Shown here: piece after piece, positions 13,628 to 23,114 of the stretch
Layout of the letters: every line of letters starts with the position of its first letter
How positions within the stretch are numbered: position 1 is the stretch's first letter
NCBI GenBank assembly: GCA_013180625.2
Contig: SNVD02013269.1
Location: 620,001 to 684,000 of the forward strand
Reading direction: 5' to 3'
Origin: Boswellia sacra
Lineage: Eukaryota > Streptophyta > Magnoliopsida > Sapindales > Burseraceae
DNA: 64,000 nt
The notes under the pieces: generated by a model
The model's input: only the letters and a program-made list of their open reading frames with translations
Database searches by the model: none
What the model was told of the DNA's origin: nothing
Made by a program: the position numbers and the translations under genes

Positions 13628-13802
13628 TGTTAAATCTCTATATAGGAATTTAGGAAAATTTACGATTATGTTCTTATTAGATACATATTTTATTCTCTTT
13701 CTTATTTTAGATTTCTTATTGTACTATATATATGTACACCTCTTTACAATGGAATAAACATCAAATATTTCTCTTAAATTCGTTCTTTCCTCTCTCTCAA
13801 CA
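13628..13802 (+). repeat. 3' LTR of the copia element
   Basis: 175 bp, the same length as the 5' LTR and differing from it at about eight positions by eye. It ends TCTCAACA and is followed by the second TSD copy GGTTC at 13803-13807, after which the SPOC exon resumes. Confidence 0.96.
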
Positions 13803-14446
13803 GGTTCATTCTGTCTCAAAACGCTTCCACACTTCCTGGTTTCAAGCAAACATGCTTTTCCTTCTAATGCTTCAGGGAACTCATGATCATCAACAAAAGT
13901 CTGGTGCTAAGGCACAGAGTTCTTGTATCCAAGGCTCGTTGTTATATCATGCAAAACAGGATAAACCTCAGCTTTTCCTGCTTGTGTACCACTGAATTCA
14001 AGAATGGGCAATAAAAATTGTTCAGCTTGGCTGAACAAATCATATGCCGGGCGTGGCCCATTAGACACTGTGAGGGTCTTGCCATCCGGGATCTTATTTG
14101 GAGACAAGGGTCCTACAGAGTAGAAAGACTTAGGAAGCATGCTTGCAGAATATTTGTTTATTTTCTGAGTTCCATTATTATGGAGCAAAGTTGATGAAAA
14201 ACTACTCTGAGTGTCAAATTGATCTTTCTCAATTCGATCTACAGGCTGACATTGAGGATCTAAAAGCAAGCCAGGAGGATTCCCTCCATCACCAATCCCT
14301 TCACGGACATTCATTTTATGCAATAAATTTGAATTCTTTGAAGAGCCATACCCCAAATTGATGTCAGAAAAAATTCCCCATCCATCAGGTAGTCTCCTCT
14401 TTCTAGAAGACTCATTTGAGAATAGTGTCAGTATCTTCTGCTCCAT

Positions 14447-14880
14447 GTGTGCTTCTGAAAGCCTGTAAAAAAGCATGCATTTTCTCAGGAAAAAAAAAGT
14501 GCATTCTCCTTCAATCTTTTAAAATCTTGATACAAAACTCGTTTTTGTTTCCTAAAATAAAATTCTCAATGACTATTTCTTTCCACCATTAACTAAAAAA
14601 CAAAAAATTAATAAATAAATAAATCACTTCGACATGATCTTTTAATTCCATGGAATTGACAGAGAAAAACTGTGCAGAAATTAAAACAAGAATCAAAGAT
14701 GAAGAAAGCAAAGAATTACCTTTAAAAAGGGCTCAGCTACTAAACGGCGAATGGAATGGGTGGAGTCTTGAAAGCTAGATTTGTTTTGGGATTTTCAGGG
14801 TTTTTCAGTTATTGGACAGTGCGTCTGAGTGAGAAGCATTCTCTCCAAGTGTAAGAGAGTGGCACCGCGGAGCAGACACG
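14447..14880 (-). other. 5' leader and first intron of the SPOC gene
   Basis: A 5' UTR exon ends at 14720 (donor AAAG then GTAATTC). The next exon starts at 14462 after TTTTTTACAG. Joining them puts TAA in frame just before the coding sequence, so translation probably starts at 14446. The exon upstream reaches to roughly 14870, where a GC-richer stretch (CACCGCGG near 14863) suggests the promoter-proximal region. The transcription start is inferred, not seen. Confidence 0.5.
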
Positions 14881-15346
14881 TCACAAGTTTTCCATTTTTA
14901 TGTTTTTTTTTGGACTATCTTTTACCTCCCTCACATTTTTCTATTTTTCAATTCTAACCCGACTGCTCCTCAATCCTCAACTAGTTTACATAAATTTCAC
15001 AAAATTGACAAAAAAAATGTTAGTTAGTGGTATAAGTATTATTTGGATTTTTAATAAAATAGAATCTGATAATGTTGGATTGCCTAACCATTTTTTTTTT
15101 TTTGGTGATAAGCTAAATATTAAAACATCAAAATTAACCTTAGCTTTATGGAGCACGCAACAATCAAAAAACATACAACGTCTTTTCTTATTAACTAATT
15201 GGACACTTGAAATGAGTCACGTATGTTGAGAAGTCCTATAGTGAATAATTATAAGGGAAGGTCTTAGGCCATGAAGAGAATCAGTCTCTCCATTCAGAAA
15301 GTTAATCTTTTCGATTGGACACTTGGTTCCTCAATAATAGTATCAA

Positions 15347-15482
15347 AGCTAAACTCACAAACTTCAATGTCAGGACTTTAACAATGCTATCAAAACTAAA
15401 CCCACAAGCCTTAAACGTAAGGGCTTGAGCAAAGGCATCAAAACTAAGCCCACAAGCCTCAATGTACGGGCTTGAGCCAAAA
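15347..15482. repeat. 48-bp imperfect tandem repeat, about 2.8 copies
   Basis: Units start at 15347, 15395 and 15443. Each reads roughly ACTAAACCCACAAGCCT followed by AATGTAGGGCTTGAGCAA and CATCAAA. Copies two and three are the most alike. Confidence 0.8.
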
Positions 15483-16804
15483 AATGTTTGAGGTAAGTGT
15501 TAGAAAATCCATAGTCTCAAAAAATAGTAATAGAGTACGATCTAGACTTAGCCAAGAGAATATGTAGAGGAAATTTTCAAAATGTCGTACGGAGGTGGTT
15601 GACCCTTGTTAAACTCGCAATTGGATCCAAGGTTGGGCTCTATTTGGCACTTGGATAAAGCAAGCCCTGCTATCAAGGTAGGTTTCGTCTTTATGCAGCG
15701 GACAAATGGACAATCATTTAAAGGGAGACCCAAAAAATACTAGAATAATGTGGTTCCTTTTTTCGAGGGAAGAATTGTTAGAGACGTGCAACCAAAGTCT
15801 CATATTAACTAGAGATGAGAAGGATCATGCATCCATAAGTATGAATACGATCTCCATTAGCATGAGCCATTTTGGATAAAATCCAAAAGCAAATCCATGA
15901 GGGCTTTAACCTCAAGTTGACGATATCATACGAATGAGGAGTTTTGAGAAGTCCATAGTATCAAAGGGTTGAAAACTCAATAATAAAATCTTTATAATTT
16001 GTCTTTCCTCAGGATCGATTACAAAAACTTTAAAAGATTTTGGACGTAAAGTAATTTGGCAAAAATGGGTCAACAAAAATCACCAAAAGATTGGATGTCT
16101 TTATGAAATTGGCCTGATTTATGATCGAAATGAAAATTACCAAAATATAGGGGTCTGAAGTAATTCTTATTTAGAAGGTTTTCGTAAAACTTAAAAAATT
16201 AGTGACCTAACTGATATTTTCTCAAAAAACATTGAATGGTCATCTTCTTCGATCTTTTAGCTGGTTTTGCATCATAAACACTTGAGTTCAACCCGTTTTG
16301 AACCATATCGCAACCCAACGCTCCAAAAATCATGAAAATTCATTTTTTAAACTAATATTTCTAACCTAATCTAGATGCACACTTAATCTACCAAAGAAAT
16401 GAACCAAAGTGTAGATTTTAAAAAAAAAAAAAAATCCTCTAGTATGCTTTAGTAGTGAACTTTACAAAATAAGTCTTAAAAGCAAACCACCACCAAAATC
16501 ACATAGAATCATAAGTAGAGTACAATATGAGCTCTAATACCATTAGTCCCTAAATAGCACATTTCCTTATGACCAATACAGACTCAAGTCTCTAATGTGC
16601 TAAACAATGTCTAGAACGCACCTTGACTTGAAAAACTAACAACGGTGTATTCTTATTCTTCTTGTTTTGTCGTTGGAAGTGATGAAGTTGTGTAGTTGGG
16701 CTATGTGGGTCACAGGTGTGAGCTGTAAGAGAGGCAATGGGAAAAACTACCTCTGCCCTTCGTTTCCGAAGGTCAAGTGGAAATGCGCTAGTTTACATAT
16801 ACAA

Positions 16805-16806
<2 letters not shown>

Positions 16807-16837
<31 letters not shown>

Positions 16838-16840
16838 TAT
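16807..16840. repeat. (CATA)n(TA)n compound microsatellite
   Basis: About six CATA units followed by a run of TA. Confidence 0.9.
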
Positions 16841-18969
16841 GATCCTCCCATCAATCGGATCCATAACAAATCTCATTAGATTATACTTGATCTTAATCAC
16901 ACTACTAACGATTTGGGCACAATTGAAATAACTCATTATCAAATCGTGATCACAAACTAATGAGTCTAAAACATGCTCTCTAATCTTTGACATAAGCCAT
17001 CATTAATCCAAATTGAATGCTTTATCGTAGTCTACCAAATAGGGAATAAATTCAACATAACCTTATCAATTGATCATGTATGATCTTGCTTAATATAATG
17101 ATGCTGTCCACTAATAAAGTAATTAATTCATGTAGAGACACAATATATAACTGGCTTTGGAGCCAGGTATTGCCATTCCATCTAATATTGTCTTGTACAT
17201 TGTTTATTTTATTTCACTTTTTTTAATGAAACGAGTATTAAGAGGCATGTATATGTATACATGCATAGATAGAGTATGTGACAAAAACTCCCTTTTTAAC
17301 TAATTCTGAACGTCATTTTCTAGTAATATAAGACATATCTCACATGCTTATAAATCTGCAGCTCTGTATAGACCTGCACCAACTCAGGTTGCAAGCCAAT
17401 TCTAATACCTATTATAACACTCATACCAATAACAGCCCAAATTCAAAACAAAAGATAGTCTCAGGTTGCAATTCTACTTTAATACCAATTTGAACAAGCC
17501 GAATCAACCCAAAAATACATTTTCCTTTTAAGATTCACACGTCTTTTATCTACATAACATCCTTCACTCAAAATGTATCAGCTTAGCAAGGGCATTTAAG
17601 CCTTTGTAAACCAGTTTGAGATATCATACATTGACAATATGAGTTGTAACATGAAATGCCAATTTTAACCACACATGCATGAGCATGTATGAACTAAACC
17701 AACTTATTAGCATAAGCAATAAAACTAAAGCTTCTGGAAATGCATGCATCTCTAGTAGCCACACCAAGAGTGATTCTGGAATCAAATTTGTGCCTCTATT
17801 ATCCCAACGCACAATTAATAACAAGTTGCAGCATAAAATTGCCAAAACTCACTAGCACGCATACGAGTATGCCATATTGATAAAATATATATACATATGT
17901 TAAACTGTAATGAGCAAGTAACGTGTATAGTAATGATTGATCAATGATCTCCAAAACGTCATTTCAAAGAAGGCTATAAAATCAAAGGAACTTCTGGAAA
18001 CAATAATTAAAGGCATAGGATATTACCAGACGGTAATCAGAAAAAAAAAATGTATGACCAAAAAGGTCTCATCATATCCAAAATTGATGCAGAAATTTAT
18101 GCAGCCACGTATGTAATCTGGAATCATACTTAAATAAGCCAGAAAGATAGAAACTGAAACAAGTTGAAGCTTTAATTTTTCTTACATCTTGTCGTCATGT
18201 GACTTGTCTCATCAATCTGCCCTCTCCTAATCCAGGCAAAAGAGTCTAGAGGACTTGAAATAGAGGCTCTGTTTGATCACACTGACTTTTATAGCAACTC
18301 GTTCTCATCAAAATAGAAAAGTTCAGAAATTAACACTCAAAGTCAGACAAGGAAACAATACACCAAAGCAACCAGTACATACTGTAACCTTTAATTTGGG
18401 GTATATATATATAGCCCTTTCAGAAGCCACATGAAATTCCATCGCTCTTAAGGTTCTCGCATGGTTAAATTCACTATTGAGATCTATCAGTTCTCTAATA
18501 CTACATTTAAAAAAGTAATTTATTTAAGCTACTCCTAAAGTAGCATAAAGTTGTTGAGAATGGAGAAATTAATTGTACGGATGCAAGCAAAAAGGGTACT
18601 GGCAGATAATAACAAGAACTTCATAAAAGAAAAAAATATATATACAGAAGAGTATGTTAATTGTATGTGGATCCATCTTGATTAATTCGTAACTTCTACT
18701 GTGGGAAAGGGTTCTAGAGCTCAACTGTAATATGTCTTCACTTAATTACATAGGTCTAGATGGTCATTTTTGGGAACTAGAATTAAGACTTTTACATAAA
18801 CATTAAGCTTTAGGGAGAAGTTGAGACTGAAAGTGTACCTAGTTCTGAACCGGTTTTCCATATTTTCTCATTCTATTTCTAAACTGGCCATGACAGTTCG
18901 GAATAGGATTCAAAAATGCTAAAATAAGTTGAAAAATAAAGGATAAATAGCACCTTTTTACAGGCTGAC

Positions 18970-19060
18970 GATCAATGACATCCATCATACATCCAGCAAA
19001 AGAGGAAGTTGGCTCTGTCTGTAGCTTCCTCTCTACTTTTCCTTTCAAATGGCAAAGCAT
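18970..19060 (-). other. Possible isolated exon of an unrecognised gene
   Basis: On the minus strand an open stretch reads TEPTSSFAGCMMDVIDRQPV. It is preceded by an acceptor-like CTACAG and followed by a donor-like AAAAGGTGC. The composition looks more protein-like than its surroundings, but I cannot name the family and found no partner exons. It could be chance. Confidence 0.18.
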
Positions 19061-20204
19061 TGAAGGGCTAGAGGAGGTATAAACAAATGCAATGCTCCAA
19101 CTGCTCCTTTACACTTCACATAAACTTTAACCAAATATATACATATACACTACCTCAAAACATTTAACTTCAGGCACAAAATGTAACCATTATATATAAT
19201 CGAGGTTGTAACACATCATTTCATGAAATGTACATGTGTGCACATGTCATTTCATGCATAGAAATAGCTATCATCAATTCAAGTCAATTAGCAAGAGTTG
19301 TGTCTTCCATATATAGGATCAAATATATAACAGCTCAGTGGATTCATAATTTACGTGGCCAAAGATAAATTCCATATAACAATGAACTGCAGTTGTAATC
19401 TCACTCATGCCTAATCATATCTTAGTTTTTTGTGTTCCAAACAACTGACTTCCTACTATTAAGTTGAGATATATTTAGCATAACCTAGCAGTATAAATCT
19501 ATAAATTGATTGCAAGGAGAGACCACAAGAGAGAGAAAAATTGGAACTGGCTCATATATAGCTATTGTGTTGAATTCATGAAACCCCGCTGTGAAACAAA
19601 CACTCTAGCTACAACAACCTCAACAGTAGACTCCTAACTATGATACCAATCATAGTTTCATATTGATTTCACAAAAATAAATAATCACAAAAGGATGCTC
19701 ACTTTATTTTCTATACAAAACAACATAGAAAAAAAACTCTAATGATGCCATTGATGCCATAACCATGTTAATTACCAAACCTAACCTTCATTAACTGACC
19801 TTAGCAGAACAGGCCATCAGACCAATCAAAACAAAATACAGGTTAAAAGAATTAACAGTTTACTCCTCTTATACATAGCCAAGTAAGAAGCAGCCCATTT
19901 TCACACAAAAAAAATAAATAAATAAACAAATCACAACAAGAAGAATAGATTTTGGTAGCTGACTAGAAATCAGTTAATTTGAGAAGATCTAATTGAACTA
20001 ATTCTATCCAAATTCAACAAAAACCTAATCTTAACACCGACAAATTTCATAAACTAGAAAAGGCATGAAAATCCATGCATCTGAGATTTAATTGCAAGAA
20101 AAATAAGCCCAATCTATTGATGGAAATCCACAGCAGCCACAGTAGCCAAAACCTCCAGTCAGGTTTACTTACTCTAGGCGACAAAAGTAGGAAATAGGGC
20201 AAGC

Positions 20205-20570
20205 TGAGGTGGCAGAAGTTTGTTTCTTTTCTCGTTTTCTTTTCTGTTATCTATTTTGAATAAAGGTTGGGAATTGGTTTTGGATTTGCTGAGCTAGAAA
20301 AGGGGAGAGTTAGTTAGAGAACATTAAGGGAAAGGAAGAAGAGAGAAGGGGGATTCAGTTATGAAAATTTTGTAAAGCTTGGCTCATGGGAGAGCTGGCA
20401 GACCTCTCGAAAGTCTGCTGCCTTACTCTACTAATAATTATAATTTTCTGGAATATAGAAAGGGGAATTCTAGTAAATCTTTTACTCTAGGTGCTGCCAT
20501 TCCAACTTCTCTTCTACATTCCTGTTCTGGTTTGATAATTAGTTGTGTGTGTGTGAGGTAGAACTTAACA
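20205..20570 (+). repeat. Probable 5' LTR of the gypsy element (left edge uncertain)
   Basis: The right edge is set by the primer-binding site. The left edge is only a guess at TGAGGTGGC (20205); TGTTTC at 20221 is an alternative. With no second LTR in the window the edge cannot be fixed. Confidence 0.5.
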
Positions 20571-20573
20571 TTT

Positions 20574-20587
20574 TGGTATCAGAGCGG
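20574..20587 (+). other. Primer-binding site of the gypsy element
   Basis: TGGTATCAGAGCGG matches the 3' end of initiator Met-tRNA and lies four bases after the probable LTR end. Confidence 0.85.
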
Positions 20588-20599
20588 TAAGATCGTGAG

Positions 20600-22839
20600 A
20601 TGGCTAAGAAGGGAGAAGCAAGAATGGATGTGATTGAGGAAAGACTTACTCAGTTTCAAGGAGACATTGGAGCTGTAAAGGAGGGGATGGCCAGGGTCCA
20701 GCTACCTGAACAAAATCTGGCGACAGTGCTAGAGAAGCTAGAAACGATGACGGAGAAGATGGCTAATAAGACAGAAAGAAACCCTGAAATGAACGTCAGA
20801 AGTTCGAAGACTGGGTCAGGGAGTGCCGATGAAGGGTCATCGGCCCCTCCTACGGGGTCTGGAGGCTTCAACACTGGCGAAAATCTCAGGGAGATTTCCA
20901 ACCACCGCGTCCACTGGAAATGCCGGTGTTTGACGGCACTGATCCTGATAGTTGGACTTTCAGAGCGAAGAGATATTTCTCAGTCAATCGCATGACCCAG
21001 GCTGAGAAGTTGGAAGCAGCCGCGGTGTGTTTTGAGGGTTAAGCGCTGTCATGGTTCTAGTGGGAGGATCGACGCCGGTCGATGCGAAGTTGGGACGAAC
21101 TGAAGCGACTGCTGTTGGATCGATTTGGATCGTCGCAGGAGGGGATGAACTACGAGAGATTACTGGCGTTGAGGCAGATCGGCACCGTGCCGTCAATTTG
21201 AGACGTTGGCTTCGTCTCTGCACGACGTCTCTGAAAATGTGTTGGAAGGAAGATTTCTTTATGGGCTGAAAGCTGATATTCGGGCCGAGCTGAGACTGCT
21301 ACAACCAAATGGGCTGGCCCGACTGATGGAAGTAGCCCAACGAGTGGAGGACAGGAACCTGATGCTGAACAGAACTAAGTCTGGAATGAGTATAATTCCA
21401 AGAAAAGGAACGTATCCAAATTCCAGTGCAAGGTCACCGAACAATTTCTCCCCAGCATCAAGCTGGGCAGTGAATAAGAAGCCACTCCAGAATTTGGGAA
21501 CCTTATTCAAAAGACTCACTGATGCAGAACTACAGGCCAAGCGTGAGAGGGGATTGTGTTACCGATGTGATGAGAAGTTTTCACCAGGACATCGCTGCAA
21601 ATTGCAGTCCCTGCAGGTGACGGTAGTGCAAGGGGAGGAGGAGACACTGGAAAACCCAGAAGGAATACTCCAGGAGGACAGTGAAGTGGAAGAAGTTGAA
21701 GTGGAGAGAGTGGAGTTGTCAGTAATTCGGTGGTGGGACTAAAATCTCCTAAAACTATCAAGTTACAGGGCAGTCTATATGGAGAAGAGGTGGTAATACT
21801 CATTGATCCAGGGGCCACCCACAATTTCATTAGTAGTGCCTTAGTCAAGAAATTGTCATTACCCGTAGAAGCTACCGAAGGATATGGAGTGATACTGGGA
21901 TCTGGTACGCCAGTAAGAGGAAAGGGGGTCTGCAAGAATATAAAACTGGAGTTACAGGGACTTTTAATTATGGAAGAATTCCTACCCTTAGAGCTGGTTG
22001 GATCCGATTTAGTTCTGGGAATGATGTGGCTAGAAAATTTAAGGGTGATTAAATTTGATTGCAAGGCCCTGATTATGGAGTTCAAAATTGATGGAAAAAG
22101 GGTGTTATTGCAAGGGGATCCAGGACTCTCCAGATTCCAGGTCTCCCTGAAATCGTTGATGAAGGCAATTAGAGGAGGGGGCCAAGGAGTTTTGTTGGAA
22201 TTGAACTCTCTAGCTGTTGTGACTAAACCCAGACAGTCAGAATTGTCTGCTGAGGTGAAGGGGCTACTCCACCAATTTAATTCAGTTTTTGAGACCCCTC
22301 AAGGTTTACCTCCTATTAAAGGGCATGAACATGCCATTCCACTTAAGGAAGGAAGTCAGCCAGTGAGTGTGAGGCCTTACCGTTACCCTCAAATCCAGAA
22401 AGATGAAATCGAGAGACTTGTGACTGAGATGTTGGCAGCAGGAGTGATCAGGGCCAGCAATAGCCCATTCTCTAGTCCAGTACTTCTAGTTAAAAAGAAA
22501 GACGGGAGTTGGCGATTTTGTGTAGATTATCAGGCCTTAAACCATGCTACGGTTCCCGATAAGTACCCTATTCCGACCATTGATGAATTACTAGATGAAT
22601 TGCATGGAGCATGTGTGTTTTCAAAATTAGACCTTAAGTCAGGGTACCATCAAATTCGGGTCAAATCAGAGGATGTACATAAGAATGCATTCCATACGCA
22701 TGATGGACATTATGAGTTCTTGGTGATGCCTTTTAGACTCACCAATGCCCCATCGACATTTCAGTCCTTTATGAATGATGTTTTCATGTTCAATCACCAT
22801 AAGTCTTTATTTGCCGAAATGAGATATTCTTGGTGCTAG
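20600..22839 (+). pseudogene. gypsy gag-protease-RT remnant
   Basis: Gag starts at ATG 20600 (MAKKGEARMDVIEERL). The reading frame shifts near 20900, then continues as a retrotransposon-gag domain (about 20910-21340, with stops) and a zinc knuckle (CYRCDEKFSPGHRCK) near 21560-21600. A 369-codon open frame from 21730 covers protease and RT. The protease catalytic motif reads D-P-G-A-T instead of D-S-G-A-T. RT retains SPFSSPVLLVKKKDGSWRF and LDLKSGYHQIR. It reads MPFRLTNAPSTFQ where G is usual, then jumps from NDVF to MFNHHKSLFAEM, losing the F-x-D-D catalytic block. These changes indicate loss of function. Confidence 0.92.
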
Positions 22840-23114
22840 CTGGCCGTTATATTATCTTTAACCACTTCCAAATCAGTGATAAGAAGAACCAACATATCAA
22901 TTTAATTGCAAAATATTTTCGAGAACAGATACAAGTGGATATAACTAGTTAGCTCGCCAAAAGCATGTACAAAAACTCTAGCTCTATCAACCTCTCAAGA
23001 AAATGCAAGTTAAACAGAGGTCATGAGGTTATCAGGAATTAATAAGGTGTAGTTTGACCATATGCAGCCAATCTAAAACCCTGAACCGTTGGCTTGTGCT
23101 TAATGAAAAAGTCC
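22840..23114 (-). other. Probable 3' UTR and downstream region of HEME1
   Basis: The stretch between the HEME1 stop codon and the edge of the gypsy fragment has no coding potential. The transcript end is not visible. An AATAAG-like signal appears on the minus strand but was not confirmed. Confidence 0.4.

Larger units (their letters stand above)
8992..13802 (+). mobile_element. Ty1/copia LTR retrotransposon, full-ended but decayed
   Basis: Two 175-bp LTRs (TGTTAAATC...TCTCAACA) flank an internal region with PBS, PPT and gag-pol homology in the copia order protease, integrase, RT, RNase H. The target-site duplication GGTTC is at 8987-8991 and 13803-13807. The element lies in the coding exon of a minus-strand SPOC gene, in opposite orientation. 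By eye the LTRs differ at 8 of 175 positions (about 4.6%), so the insertion is old enough to have decayed but still recent on a genome scale. It is shorter than typical copia elements because of an internal deletion around 13225, and it carries an internal tandem duplication. It cannot encode its own proteins. Confidence 0.97.
4252..14446 (-). pseudogene. SPOC-domain protein gene (RRM/SPOC, FPA-like family), disrupted
   Basis: The gene is on the minus strand. A long coding exon (14462 to 8549, minus the copia insertion at 8992-13802 and one TSD copy) starts at ATG 14446 (MEQKILTLFSNESSRKRR) and ends in the first half of a SPOC domain (LWDGSLQLNSSITVSAVAF). A 4.2-kb intron with GT and AG borders follows. 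The next exon (4371-4252) continues the same domain: SGEKMPNVGWSELVEVKGKV, then RLEAFEKYIQGLSRSRNRGL. SPOC domains in plant RRM/SPOC proteins of the FPA group read much like this, and those proteins act in RNA processing and polyadenylation control. No RRM is visible, and an in-frame TAA just 5' of the coding exon makes the start at 14446 likely. Two lesions break the long exon: an in-frame TAG at 13907-13909 and the retrotransposon. Later SPOC exons were not found. The family is fairly sure; the exact orthologue is not. Confidence 0.75.
14881..20200. other. Intergenic stretch with small repeats
   Basis: No gene can be supported across this stretch. It contains a 48-bp imperfect tandem repeat (15347-15482), a compound microsatellite (16807-16840), many short A/T runs and one exon-like fragment on the minus strand near 18970-19060. 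The rest looks like unconstrained AT-rich sequence. Confidence 0.5.
20205..22839 (+). mobile_element. Truncated Ty3/gypsy retrotransposon
   Basis: An apparent 5' LTR end (ACTTAACA at 20563-20570) is followed within four bases by a primer-binding site, then by gag, protease and the first part of RT. RT stops abruptly near 22784-22839. There is no RNase H, integrase or 3' LTR, so about half or more of the element is missing. It lies downstream of the HEME1 gene in convergent orientation. Confidence 0.88.
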
